A DNA stretch of 64,000 nucleotides from Chytridium lagenaria (taxonomy: Eukaryota > Chytridiomycota > Chytridiomycetes > Chytridiales > Chytridiaceae): the NCBI GenBank assembly GCA_025449115.1, contig JAHLKC010000104.1, forward strand, positions 62,001 to 126,000, given 5' to 3'. The notes under the pieces were generated by a model. The model was not told the origin of the DNA, did no database searches, and worked only from the letters and a program-made list of their open reading frames with translations. Each line of letters starts with the position of its first letter. Position 1 is the stretch's first letter. Shown here piece by piece: positions 12,676 to 25,300 of this stretch. A program made the translations under genes and the position numbers.

Positions 12676-14112
12676 ATGGAGAGAGAGACGGAGAATAGTG
12701 ACAATGATGCGAGCATCTGGGAGCAGTTCAAATCTGGCGTTTCCAACTTAATCCATGCAGCTGCCGAAAGTTTTCGCCAGCTCAGTGACCGCTCTTCAAG
12801 TGGGAATGAAGTATGGTTTCTTGGGAAGATGTACAATGGATTGAAGGAGGAAGCTTTCATGGAGGATTTTACAACACGGTTATGGATGACTTATCGACAC
12901 TCGTATCCGCCTATTAAGCCGAGTAGCTTCACGGCGGACATTGGTTGGGGATGCATGCTTCGGTCTGGACAGATGATGTTGTCAAATGCGTTTATGATGC
13001 ATCTGCTTGGAAGAGGCATGTTGCAAACTTCTATGGTGGCCCATGCTAACCCTATACCTACAGAGTGGAGGCTGAAGCAGAACCTACCAGCACGTGAGAT
13101 GAAGCTATACGTGGAGGTACCATTCTTGTTTTGTTTACTCCGCTTACCTTATAGACCATATCATGGTTCCTTGACTCCAATACCAGCCCATACTCCATCC
13201 ACCGCATCGCATTAATAGGAAAACAGTTTGGGAAGGAGATAGGGGAATGGTTTGGCCCGTCGACTATTTCACAAGTTTTAAAGTACTCTCCTTCTGCTCA
13301 CGGCGTTTATTTACCTTTCCTCAGAGTCCTGCTACAAAACCACAAAGAATCTCCATTGGCGCTTCATGTTGTGAATGACGGTGTTCTGTACCTTGATGAA
13401 TTAAAGGTGACGTGCGAGCAAAGGAGCGATGATGGAAAGAGGATTTGGTTGCCAGTGTTGGTATTGGTTCCGTTTCGATTAGGATTGGATTCATTAAATC
13501 CTCTCTATATTCCACATGTGAAGGTTTGAAGATATGTGAAAGTGGCTTTCTGACGGGGTCTTCAGTTTTGCTTTCATTCATCGTTTTGCATTGGAATAGC
13601 TGGGTTGGTATGAATGAGGTGATAGTCTTTTAATCGGTGGTTAGCGGAAAACCAAATTCGTCTTTGTACTTTACGGGATACCAAGGTTTGATTTATCCTC
13701 AACCTTTTCGCTAAATACTGGCTTTAGGCGACAATCTCATTTATCTGGATCCGCATTATATGCGTGGTGGTGAGCTAGTTCTATTTTTGCATATTACTAA
13801 GACCCGACAAAAGCCGTTGAAGTTAAAGATGGGTCTTCGTATAAGATTGAGGTTTAGATTATCTGTAGTGTCTACTAATATATTTCTCAGGATCTTTCTA
13901 CATATCACTGCTCAACAGTACGTTCGATAAACATTGAATCCGTCGATCCCTCCATGGTAGCTGCATTTTACTGCAAAGACGAGCTCTCTTTCCGTCATTT
14001 CTTGAAAGAGATTCATCCGCTGACTGAAGGCAAAACACCTTTATTCACAATTCAAGAAAAACTTCCAGATTTTCTCGACGCAGAGGTCATGTCTGACAAT
14101 GATTCGTTTTAA
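12676..14112 (+). CDS. ATG4: Autophagy cysteine protease Atg4 (peptidase C54)
   Basis: The protein starts MERETENSDND and contains the peptidase C54 core: WMTYRHSYPPI, then ADIGWGCMLRSGQMM with the catalytic Cys in GWGCMLR (about 12940-12975). The DPH catalytic pair sits in NLIYLDPHYM near 13735-13765. Atg4 trims Atg8 and later removes it from phosphatidylethanolamine (family knowledge). The C-terminal part includes FLKEIHPLT and a late acidic stretch ending SDNDSF at 14110-14112. Several short introns are present. The gene is convergent with the Na+/Ca2+ exchanger gene, only 26 bp separating the two stop codons. Confidence 0.95.
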
Positions 14113-14138
14113 ACGTTGCCTTGTTCTCCCTTGATTTC

Positions 14139-16308
14139 TTATGCCCCCGTTTGTAATATAATATATGCAATAATAGCATATTCCACTATCAGAACCCATC
14201 CGATTTTGTAGTCGATTTTAAATTTCGCGAGTGACATAAGGAGTAGAGTCCCAATCAGGGAGAGAAGTAGTGAAAGACAGGTTGTTTGCAGGATGTTAGA
14301 CGTCCCGAGGTAATAGGGATTCCCGGATGGTAATATCACACTGGTGGCTGTAACTCCGACGCCAAGAAGGATATCTGAAAGGAAAGTAGTGAGCTTATCA
14401 TAACGTAGGTGGCTCTCACTCATCATCGGCGAACCAAAACACGCGCCTAATGCCATCGCCGATGATCCCATACGCGCAATCGACAAGTTCGTAATGAGAT
14501 CTTTGCGCAGTAGTTAGTTAATGTCACCAACGAAGCAAATCTCACCTCCCAAACTGTTTCCAAGAGCGAATATCGTCAAACCCATCAAAGCATCATTGAT
14601 TCCGAAAATAACCCCCAAAGCTTGCAAAAGCCCGACTAACTCGCTCGCAATGGCTGCATATATAATATTATAACATGCGACGATTAATGATACGTACCAT
14701 AAATCCAGAATATTGAAACAATAAATCCGGCTGCAGACATTAGCGCTAGCTTACGGATTTGGATGGATCGCATAAACTTTGTGAAAACAACGCAAAATGA
14801 AGCACCCATTCCCAAAGAAGACAGCCAAATAAGTGCGAAGGTACCGAAACTCGCCCAGCCTAAAAAAAATATCAGGTTTAATGACATACACGAGGACTCA
14901 CGGGCCTGAATAAGGGCTATCAGTTGTGGACCGCAAAAAAGTTGAACACCAAGAATCCAAGCATCGGTTTTTTCTTTATCTTCTCTGATGCTATCGCCTT
15001 CTTCGGAGTTAAGATCGGTGTCATCTTGATTAAGTAAAGAGAGGGGTTCGTCCGGATCGATCAAAGTCATAGTGTCCTTCAACGACGATTCAACTTCTTC
15101 CGCGTAAGCCACAGGAATAGTTATACGGAGCATAAAAATGATAGGAAAGGTTAACACCCCAATAATTTTCTGCTGAATGGTCATGGCAGGCCAGGAATAG
15201 TACGTCGGCATCAGGAAGCGGTAAATATCGGTCAAGGGGACTTTGCCGGCTATACTGCTTGTGCTATTATCACCATCCAATTCGTTTATAGTATCAAGAG
15301 CTGCGTAACTTTGATTCAAAGAGCCGCCACCTGTAAGGTCGGACAGTCCTCTCAAGAAAGGAAAATGTTCTCGTGCCAAATGAGGCACAAAGGCAGAAGT
15401 TGTTGTCAAATCCTCATCGTAAAATCGATCCTCATATCCAAGTTGAATGCTTTCATTTCGGTTAAGTGTGGTTTCTAGGTTGGTTAGATACGATAATGCT
15501 TAACATTTTTACCATCAGCGGATTCATGGGCCAGGGCCCGCGTTGCCGCTTCCAACTGCTGTAAACGATGTTTACTCTTTTGGTGGATAATATGCCCTAT
15601 CACAACGACAGATACGTATGTGATGTACATGAGCATCATTGAAATGCTTTCAAATAGTGTCAACTTTCCGTCCCGGATGATAAGGTAAATGCTAATAAAA
15701 TTTATCATCTTAAATATTAACGCTAAATACTTACAGGAAGACTGTGAAAATAAGAAAAACAATATCTCGTATCAAAGGTCGTCTATGGCGTGTCAGACCA
15801 AAAAAAAACAAGCAAATAATAAAGTACCTTGGCAAGGTCGCTGATGATGATATTGCAACGGCTCCCACGACAATAAGTGTGATAAATAGCGCTGCTCCCA
15901 ACAATTCACCCAGCGCCAACATTCCAGACCCAGATCGCATTGCCGAAAACGTTGCAAACATATCAGGAGCACCATTTCCAAGGGCAGCCAGAGTAACACC
16001 CGCCACAGTCTCTGTCAAGCCCAAAAGCTTGCTCATGGAGGACACGTTTGGACAAAAGAAATCACCAGAGGTCGTTCCGAACCATACGAATAGAAATGCG
16101 GCAACGAATATCTTCAGAAACGAGTCAGTCGCTAGAATGTTGGTAAAAGGCACTTCACCATAAATCCCGTGGAAAGTCCTTGAGCACCTTGCATTGAACA
16201 GAAATGCATTCTCAAAAAGTCAAACTGCCCTGACGATGCTGGACAATGCTCCCTCACGAATGCGCATCTATCCGCAACAGTGACATTCCAAACGTCGTGG
16301 CATTCCAT
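14139..16308 (-). CDS. NCLX/SLC8B1-type mitochondrial Na+/Ca2+ exchanger (CCX family)
   Basis: The protein has two sodium/calcium-exchanger membrane domains separated by an acidic loop. The N-terminus MECHDVWNVTVADRCAFV carries the Cys-rich element typical of NCLX. A 56-nt intron joins HFCSMQ to ATDSFLKIFVAAFLF. The first alpha repeat shows TLAALGNGAPDMFATFSAM; the second has NLSIARMGSSAMALGACFG (about 14440-14490). The loop (about 14950-15400) contains several acidic and Ser-rich patches. NCLX exports Ca2+ from mitochondria in exchange for Na+ or Li+; related fungal members can sit in other membranes, so location is inferred. No clear signal peptide is seen before 16308, so the true start could lie in an upstream exon. 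It is divergent from HCCS. Confidence 0.9.
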
Positions 16309-16418
16309 CGTCTCTAGAAGGTATGAAGGTTTGATGGGAATGCAGGAATTGTCGCTTCATACCATGATCTCATTGATTTGTAGTACAACGACACGGTATA
16401 TATTCAAACCTAAGAAAA

Positions 16419-17255
16419 ATGAAGAACAGCAACCCTCGACAGGGAATACCGACGGATGCCCCGTAGATCAATACAGCATTCGCCAAAGCTACAAAGTCTG
16501 CTACAGGAAGCAAGGAAGAGAAAGGATGTTCGTACGCTGCGAGCGGGGATCTCAACCCTCTCAACATGATCCAAAGCTTACCGATGAGATGGGCGCCTGG
16601 ACAAACGATGCCATTGCCCAAAGAGAGAGAAAAGTCATCGATTCCAAAAGATGGATCGCCTGTTGGAGAAACTTGGGAGTATCCTTCACCACAGGTACTT
16701 CGAAGGGTTATGCATTCGACTTATGTTTTGCAGGGATTCTACAATGCATTGAAGCGAAAGGGTTGGGAAACTCCAGAAGGTGACATTCCCACTATGGTCG
16801 CAATACACAATTTTCTGAACGAAGCATGCTGGGGAGAGATCATCAAATGGGAAAAGAAGTATCACTGGTGAGCATCCGTGAGCTTTCAGCACGCTTATTT
16901 CTTATTAGCGACTGCCAGGATTTGAAGCTCACAAAATTCCGTGGAAGGCCCCAAGACTTAACACCAAAAGCCTGGTTTTTGGGAAAGTTTTATGGGTATG
17001 AATACTGACCAAAGTAGATCTGTATACTTACTGTTATAAAGAGCGGATAAACCTTTTGACAGACACGACTGGACCGTAAATCGATGCGGCCAAGAAGTTC
17101 GTTATGTCATTGACTATTATTCCGGACACGACGAGCCTGATTCCCCCGTTTTCAACGTCGATGTGCGACCCGCGCTGGATACACCATCAGCAATTTGGGA
17201 CAGGGCAAGAGACGCGATTAGCACAACCTGGGCAAGCTGGTTTTCAAAGGAATGA
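16419..17255 (+). CDS. CYC3: Holocytochrome-c synthase (cytochrome c heme lyase)
   Basis: The gene encodes the enzyme that attaches heme to apocytochrome c in the mitochondrial intermembrane space. Family motifs run in order: [54 protein letters not shown], then [24 protein letters not shown] and [16 protein letters not shown], ending ASWFSKE at 17253-17255. A Cys-Pro heme motif, GCPVD (about 16457), precedes the body but lies one base out of frame with it; either a short intron or an indel separates them. The start is therefore uncertain; the ATG at 16419 is in frame with the body but is followed by a TAG. The gene is convergent with SET1, 45 bp between stops. Confidence 0.92.
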
Positions 17256-17300
17256 TAATAGCGTGCTATTCATGGAAAAGTCTTTTCAATAGATACAACA

Positions 17301-20300
17301 TTAATTTAAGTAGCCCCGACATTTCTACAAGAGTTTAGGTGAATGATGCTAAGCACTTAGATACCTCTGCTCCACAGCTGCACGGAATTTTGTCCTCTTC
17401 AATTGGGAACTTGTAGTCGTATGTAATCTCCTCGCCCTCCTTAATATCTCTATTTGCATAAATTACAATCTTTTTTTCGTTTTCCACGCAAATGATTTTC
17501 GCGTTGCAATTAGGCTATTTCAACAGTGGCCGTTAAACATTAAGGAGGAGTGAAGCGTCTTACATCACAACAATGGTTTATAAATCTTGCAAGATTCCCT
17601 GTCTTTGTTGCATCAATAATTGTATCCTGGTCAACTCGGAACAAATAACTGCTTCCAATTCCAGATTTCTCATACATCTTCTCTCGATGATCTGCAACCT
17701 TTACAACTGTCAGTCGAAAATCAAAACATAATCATTTACCCTTTGTCGAATAATCTCTCCAATATACTCAATAACAATATCATTGTTATCAATTGACTCC
17801 ATCGCAAACAAACCCCAATCGTGAATACAACTCTTCCCGAACGTAATCGTTTCTTCCTACTCTTCAACTGACTAAACTTCAGAATATCTGTATGACTCGT
17901 CTCCAAGCTAACAGTTTGCCCAGGCGCCGTAACAGCTGGTAAAGCTCGATAGCCTAATGCAACTGCCGATAATGCACACGGGCACACGTGATTTAGCTTT
18001 TGACGGTTGAACTGCTGCAACAACAGGAGAGTATTGATCCTCCATTCTATCCGTTTTCAATCTCCTCATGCTTTTAGCTTGAAGACTAGCGAATCTTTTC
18101 TGGATGGCCTTTTCTGTTTCGGAGATTCTGTAAAAACCCTCTGTACGGGCGCTTCCAGTCCGATGGCGTTCAAATATGGTTTCGTGTTCCGTCATGTCAA
18201 AAGTTCCAATTCCTTTTGCAACTTCCTCCAGAATCACCTCTCTCAAGAACCGTAAATCTTCTTCGTTCCTATCACATCCCATGCCCATGCCGGTGATCAG
18301 ATCAATGTTGCTAAAATCCAGAATCCCTTTTCCTTTTTCCCATTTTCACCATTGACAGCGGGTGCTAGGCCTACATCCGTGGATTTTGTGAATGCCGTTT
18401 TAGCCTGTAAAGCTGCCATATCCACCCAAAAGTTCTCATCAAGACTATATTCAGGTGACGGAGGGACACCACAGGCACTCTTTCTGGTCGAGGTAAATGG
18501 ACAAATGGCTTATCTTTAGCTTCTGGCTGCACCCTCTTTTCCCTTTTCGGCCGTTTGACGCGACTTGACGACTTTCGTTTCGACCTCGAAAGTTGGCCTG
18601 CGGGAAGTCTCTTCAATCAAAGCGGGGATCGGCTCAACATCCAGGAGTTTCTGGTTGGTTTTGTGTATAGCGCGTCGAGGACCAGCCCGTTCAGTCCTCG
18701 CTATCGCGTCAGCAGCTATTCCTACGTGTTTTTCTGGTGACGTCTCTATTTCAAACGTTCCAGCCGATTCCGTGTCAACCGGTGTAGATGAAGCGGCATC
18801 CTTGACGATCTCAGATTGGTCATCTGATTCCCCGGTTTCGCTTTCACTACTCGTTACAGATATCTGCGAGTTGCTTTCGACTGGGCTTTTTTAAAACCTC
18901 ATCTCTTCGTAAATCATTCTGAGAAGATTCTTTCCGGAGGCGACGAGGAAGCGTGGAATCAAAGTCCTCTGCTGCAGAAGAGTCCGGGGACCTCTCTCGC
19001 TTTAAATTCCGGCCACTCCTCTTCCTCTTAGGCATATTTTCTCTTTCTCTTTCACCAACGGATTCTTTTAAAGTCACAACTGTTTCCTCCGAAACATGTC
19101 GCAACTTTACCGGCGGATCCACCTCTTCGCTTGAATGACGGATGCTCAAAATCTCAGCAGTCGGCAAGCTCTTTTTTGTCAAGCCCATGTGTGCTTCGAC
19201 TTCCACAGATTTACCCCTCTCATCAGATGGAACAATAGTGCCCAATAGAGTCTCAGTCTTCGCTGCCGTAAACTCTGAAATGGGATACTTGTCGATGAAT
19301 TCGTTGACGAGGGCATAACGATGAACGTGAGATGTCGGTTTTTAAATATTCCCGTAAATCACGTGTGATAAGAATACTGGCGCTGGTTACCACGCGCTCA
19401 TCTTCATCACTGCATATGATAAATATGGAGATTAAGTAAATGAAATCTATAGCCGGAAGATAATAAAGAAAGTAATAAACTCTACCGATTATCATGTGAG
19501 GGACCTGTTAAAGTTTTCAATCAACAATCGTGGAGAAAAATATAGACTTACGTCTTGGGCGAACATTGCGCTGATATGCAAAAGAGTCAAAGTGTTTTAA
19601 ATCTCTTGGTGAGTTATGGGGCATCATGGAATCCCGCGAAGTTGAAGGCCTGGTCCCATTATATTTGAATCTCTATGCGTGTGATATGCCGATTCGCCCT
19701 GATTCTTTATATGGGTGATAAGCCGGTGCTGTCCTCTATGCAAATGATGTGGTGGATTCACATGCCTTGCATCCCTATAAGACTGGTTCGGTGGAATTCC
19801 TTCTAGAGAATAGGGATAAGGCTGTTGGTGACCCATATCCTTAGAGTCCCTAAGTGGATGATTAGTTGAGGCCACTTTGTTTTGATCTTTATGTTGATGA
19901 TATTCCCACTGGTTCCTCTAAATGGATAAAAGACAGGCGGCACATCCATTGAACCTCTTTGCGGATTTTGTGGTGAAACCATACTTCGTGAATGATGCGC
20001 TTGAGGCCCATCGCGATAGTCTCTACGCGAATGAACATCAGGCATCGTCTCTCGTGAGTCCCTGTATGGAGGATAAGCCAGTGCCATATCCTTGGGATCT
20101 CTGTAATTATGGAAGGCTGAAGCAACCTCTGTGGCTCTCGGTTGGCTTGTGTTTGAGCCCCATCACGCGTCAACTCTCTTGCGTCCCTATACGGAGGATG
20201 CGCTGGCGCAGTCTCCTTAGGTTCTCTGGATGAATGTTTAAGATAACCATGAGTAGAATCCGCTTGACCGCCGTCACCAAAAGATATATATGAATGTTGA

Positions 20301-22243
20301 GCAGACCCCGTCCCTCTAGAGTCCTTATACGGAGGATGAGAGGAAGCCGCATCCTGGGTATCTCTCTGTGCCTTTGAATCTTGGTAAGGTTGATCTGCAG
20401 TACATTCATTCAAATCTCTTAGTGGTTGTGTTCGCTGTGGAGCCACCTCCTTCAAGTGTCCGCGTCCATCCTGTAAGTCTCTGGATATTTCTTTCGAGTC
20501 TCTGTGCAACTCCTTCGAATATCTGTGCTCCTCATTACTAGTCTGTGGGCGATGTGGGACCGTTTCCTTCAATGAATCATCTTTCGAATCTCTGCCAGGT
20601 CGTGCAGGAGTCCCTTCCCTCGAATCTCTTCGCGTACTCTCTGCCGAATCTTTAGGCAGACGCATTAAAGTCAGATCTCTTGAGTCTCTACGTGGATGCT
20701 GTACTGGCGTCACATCCCTGCGTGTATGATGCCGTGAAGAATCTCGTTTGTCTTCTGCACAGAAACTTAAAAAAGGCGAAGTTTGAAAGTATACCATGAT
20801 TCGAATTCACTTGGAATCTATCGGGACTCCGTTTTTTTGAAAAATCGGGAGTCCTATTCCTCCAATGACTTCGACTTCGACTTCGCTTCTGCGGACACTT
20901 CGGCTTCGGCTTCGGCTATGGTGGCTTGTAGCGCTATGTTCTTCGTATGATTCACGCCTGCTTCTACGATCTCGATCGTAGTCCCTTGAATCTCTATCCG
21001 ATTTCCGACGTTCATCCCGATGCTTTGGCTGATAACGATCGATGCATGGCTCGGGGCGATACGTATCCGTTGAAACCTTGTCTGCGGGATAAGTGTCCAT
21101 AGTTAGTTGTCTGGACTGGAGGTGTCCGTTCCCGATTTACCTGGCCGATACATGTCCGTCGCGAAATTCTCAGAAGCTCGCTTCCCTGTCTCTCCAATGT
21201 CAACCGAGACACTCCTGGATCTGGCCTCACTGGCTGTATAGATCCGTAGGGGAGCTTGTTTGATTTCTCGACGCCCAAGCTCGGGCATTGTTAGTTCGGG
21301 TGGTGGTTTCGATGGTAGTGACAGGTCCAATTTCTGACGATGTTAGTTCATAAGCAATATTATATTGTTACCTTATCGATTGCAGCTTTATGTGCAGCTT
21401 TCCAAGGAGACGGAATCTAAGTCAAAATCAAATGTTAAAGCCATATTCGAAAGCAAAACAGAACATAAACGGAGAGTAGAGTTGACTTACTGGTGGAATT
21501 GATTTTGGAAGAACTGGAATGGATATGGTAGGCAGCCTTTTCGCATTCGATGATGATGAAGGTATGCTCGTGCTGCCTCCTATCGCTGCTGGAGTCGACG
21601 AAACGCTGACTTGCTTTTCATTTGTTACGGGCGAAACGGCTTTCGAAGGGCTTTTTAAGTCAATTTCAAAGCCCAGGGCAGACGCAGATGATAAGAAAGG
21701 CTTTACGTCCATCCGCGGTATCAACGTTGTGTCTAAGGGCATTCCATCATCCTTCTTTGGTCGACTCTCCGTTGCGTGTTCGATGGCTGTTCGACACTTG
21801 GCTCCAGTGATGTCAAACTCAACCTTCACAACAGATCCACCAATGGAAGAACCATTCTCTTTTTTGATAGCTCTCAAAGCTCGGTTTCCAGCTTCCTGAG
21901 GGTCCCCGCCAAACTCTATGATAGCAATTCCTAAACTTTGGCCAGTGCCTTTGCAGGAATGCAGAGTGGCTCTTGTTGAGTTTTCAAAAAATTCAAGGAG
22001 CTCTGATTCGGGAAGACTGAGGGGAAGGCCTGTGACGAGAACTTTGTTGGGATATGAAGGTTGAACCGAGTTCTTGTCATGCTTACCTAGTGCTTCAGCC
22101 TCTAAACAAATAGACTTGCAACAACTCACCTCCCAGTATAAATACGTAAGCTCCTTCACATATCGCATGCGCTTTCCGTGCCCGTGCCTGTCAGCCTTCG
22201 CCATGCGCGGGTCCTCCGCCCCTGAGGCAGCTACCTCCTCCAT
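17301..22243 (-). CDS. SET1: Histone H3 lysine-4 methyltransferase Set1 (COMPASS catalytic subunit)
   Basis: The N-terminus [16 protein letters not shown] leads into an RRM-type domain ([19 protein letters not shown], about 22045). A long basic Ser/Arg/Asp region follows, including a degenerate repeat tract at 19.6-20.8 kb. The N-SET motif is [12 protein letters not shown] near 18150. The SET domain follows: [67 protein letters not shown]. The post-SET piece GAE-KCRGYLN is completed by a 40-nt intron just before the stop at 17301. Set1 methylates H3K4 at active promoters. The frame slips by one base at 17840-17841 inside the SET core and at least three times in the repeat tract; adding a base at short homopolymers repairs each. 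It is divergent from the WH2 gene, about 100 bp between starts. Confidence 0.95.
19640..20760 (-). repeat. Degenerate Arg-Asp-Ser repeat tract inside SET1
   Basis: On the minus strand this part of SET1 encodes many imperfect units built around R-D-S/A-R/K-E/D, often preceded by HPPY or a His/Pro patch. Examples are [36 protein letters not shown] and RRDSREGTP. Spacing is roughly 15-25 residues. Nearby, about 20.85-21.0 kb, a second RS-like stretch (HHSRSRSRS) continues the theme. The reading frame changes about three times within the tract, each time at or beside a short homopolymer, while the same RDS pattern continues in the new frame. That favours sequencing indels over pseudogene decay. 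Function is unknown; RD/RS tracts in other proteins mediate RNA or protein contacts. Confidence 0.75.
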
Positions 22244-22346
22244 TCAGGATGTGATGTGAATGAATTGTCAGGCCCTTCTCCTTGTTGCGTTGTTCAACGT
22301 GCAACCAACAAAAGTTTGATTTTTGAGACAGGAGTTCATCGTCGGC
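22244..22346. promoter_or_regulatory. Short bidirectional promoter between SET1 and the WH2 protein gene
   Basis: About 100 bp separates the divergent start codons of SET1 (minus, 22243) and the polyproline/WH2 gene (plus, 22347). Both 5' leaders and core promoters must fit here or extend into coding sequence. I see no clear TATA box. The role is inferred from gene arrangement only. Confidence 0.5.
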
Positions 22347-25300
22347 ATGCAGCAGCCATTGACCCCTCCCCGTCGAAGCACATCTGCTGTCTCACAGCAG
22401 TCAATACATGATTCGTCAGGAGCAGGACTTCGTAGAAATATAACTTCTAATGTTGGTGGAGTTGGAGATGGGATTGCGAAGATGGATGTGACCGTTATGA
22501 CATCAAGGTGAGTGTTCTGTGGCTTGACTGGCTGTTCTGATCCGTGGATGCGTTAGGGGTGCTGTTGTTGTCCCATCCGCTCCTGATTCGCTGGTGTCTA
22601 GCGTTCTGGCAGCTGCATCGCAGTTACTTACTGCTAAAGGGCTTCGTTTGAGCTCACCGATCGTCATTGCCCGATCTGAGGAAGGAGCTCCCATCAGTTT
22701 TGATGCTGCGATTGCGACAGCTTTACCCATTAAAAAGGTATTCTATTCGTTGATATATATTGCTCATGGTCATCCTTTAGACTCTTTTCTGCCTATTGGA
22801 GGATGAGACTGCGTCTATTCCTTTGAATATGCAGAGAATTTATGCCGGTGGACTTTCTGCATCCGAATTGTTGTCAGCCCAACAGCAAGGAGCGGCGGCG
22901 GCGGCCACTAACTCGACGGGTCCATCTGGAAGCTCACTCGCATCTAACTTGGATGAGTTAAGAAAGCGTCGTGCTGTGAAAAGGAAGGTAACTACGTCCT
23001 CTGCTCATGAGGCGTCTCAGGAAGACCTTTATCTTGAACTTGCTGGCGATGCTATTCTAGAGGAGTTTTTACCGAAAATGACGTTAGTATTCCCGGTTTT
23101 CATTATAAATGGCAAACCTCTAAATTGGTTTTAGCAATGAAGAAGTGATTTCAATCCCTCCGCCTCCGCTACTGTAAGTAATAAATGCTATGTTGCGTCC
23201 AATATCTCAAACCCATGATGTGTTCAACTGAAACACTTGCTCTCTAGTACTACAGCCGAGGTTCTGCAGGAAGCAACGTATGTTTGGGATATTGTCTTTG
23301 TAACTTGGCGATGACGCAAAATATTGACGCAAATATGCAGGCCTGCGCCGTCGCCGCCACCGATCCCGCCGCAAAGAAGCAGCGGCGGACCACCACCACC
23401 TCCCCCTCAGCCGCTTTCCCTAAATTCTCAACCATCTGAGTGAGTGAGCTACTTAACTAGTTATTTTCGCTAACCAGCCATTAAGGGCTAATGGAGGTCC
23501 GCCACCCCCTCCGCCGCCTCCTTTGTAAGTCATGGCCCTTATGAGTTTGCTGAGATTTCACAAGAGTGTTATTAATGAGGTTCGATCCATCAGATTTGGA
23601 AGCGGGCCACCCCCTCCACCCCCTCCTCCTCCTTCTCCCCCAAGCTTCGGTGGGCCCCCTCCACCACCACCTCCTCCACCGCCGCCGCCATCGTACGTTC
23701 TTGTGACCTCTACCTTGCTCATTCTCACACTTTCAAATTAGGTTTGGAGGAATACCGCCTCCACCGCCGCCGCCACCGCCATCGTACGTTTTCGTGAATT
23801 ATACCTTCTCGTTCTTACACTTTTATTATTAGGTTTGGAGGACCACCGCCTCCACCGCCACCACCTCCCCCGTAAGTCCACAAATCGATTCTTGACTCTA
23901 ATCTCATGCATTAAAAGGCCTGGTATGGGTGGACCACCGCCTCCGCCGCCACCACCGCCACCGCCATTGTAAGTTCTCGAATACTCGCTGGCTTCCTTTT
24001 TGCGGTTAGGTCTGACATTTTCTTTAGTCTAGGTAGCGGCCCACCACCTCCTCCGCCACCTCCGCCTCCGTAAGACTTCACTCTTCGTTTACTTTGTTTA
24101 ATGTTAATAATGATATTTTGCAGACCCAGTGGCGGCGGCCCACCTCCACCTCCACCACCTCCACCAATGTGTGTTTCTTCTCTTTTCTTAAAATTTGGCG
24201 TCTTTTCTTAGCTTGTCTAAACTACCTCATTTCTTCTTTTTCCTTCATCAAAAGGCCTGGAGGGGGTCCGCCTCCACCACCACCACCTCCGTAAGAATCA
24301 ACATTATATTATATTTTTTTGCGATTTTGATTTAAACGAAGAATTATGCTAAATGTATAACAGTCCTGGGTTCGGTCCCCCTCCCCCACCTCCTCCGTAA
24401 GTTAGATGACGATGACCTATGATATATTCTAATTGTTTAGGCCTGGAGGAGTTCCGCCCCCGCCCCCACCACCGGGAGGTGCCCCACCTCCACCAAAATC
24501 AGGCAGCGACATGCAAGCTGAATTGTTTGCAGCGATCCGTGGCGGAGGAAAAAGTCGATTGAAAAAAGTTGCGCGCCCCGAAAAACCAGTTGAAAAGCCT
24601 GCCGGGCCTACAAAGGAGGATGAAGAGATTGAAAAGAACCACTTATTCATCGAGCTTTTGGGGCACATGGAAACGCCAGGAGGAAATTTGGAGGAATTGA
24701 CGGATAAGGCCAAGGCGTCAACGCAACCAGTCGTGGTTTTATTTACACCTTGATTCGCCGTAATTGGGTGAAAGGGTTCCGTATTTTGGATAACCTGCCA
24801 AAAGATCCGAAGAGACAGCCGGTGACCGTTTTCCCTGGCCGAGAATGGACGAGTGGAATTAACCTGGACGATATCAGTGAAGCGGACCTTAAGAATAAGT
24901 TTGAATCGGGTGGTGTTGTCGCTCGAGTGCATATGTACCGATTCGACCAAGCTGCTAGCTCGCACCTTCTCGACGAAATTGTTTTGACCAAGGACGTTAA
25001 GTTTCCGATCGCACCGAAACCTTTCACCGACCCTGAGCCACCTCAAGATAGCTCTCTTGAGAACCGACGCAAGTGGGAAGCCTGGCAGATTAAAAAGTTG
25101 GAGTACGATCAAGGCGATTTCCCACAATTCAACATGATTTTTGGTAAACTAATGGCTCAGGATTCCACCACGACGTTTGTGTTTCAGCAACTGCAGACCA
25201 CTATCAGCGCTATGAGGACCATGGCCGATAGTGTCAAGGAAACGTTTAGTGGGTTCTCGGTGAAGGAGTTGAGGTCAATCGTAGAAATCTATTCCGAACC

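Noticed and set aside
15744..16163. Long plus-strand open frame opposite the exchanger gene
   Set aside because: It is the antisense of conserved NCLX exons with family motifs on the minus strand; its product has no recognisable content.
19640..20760. Pseudogene decay of SET1
   Set aside because: The same RDS pattern continues after each frame change and the SET and post-SET motifs are intact apart from one homopolymer slip, so indel error is simpler.
21519..21899. Plus-strand open frame opposite the SET1 N-terminal region
   Set aside because: The minus strand encodes the RRM and following SET1 sequence; the plus frame has no independent support.
24364..24390. tRNA-like GGTTCGGTCCCC near 24369
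   Set aside because: It falls within a polyproline exon (PGFGPPPP) and there is no cloverleaf around it.
23341..24480. Formin FH1 domain
   Set aside because: The polyproline array looks like FH1, but no FH2 domain follows; a WH2-like motif and unknown domain follow instead.
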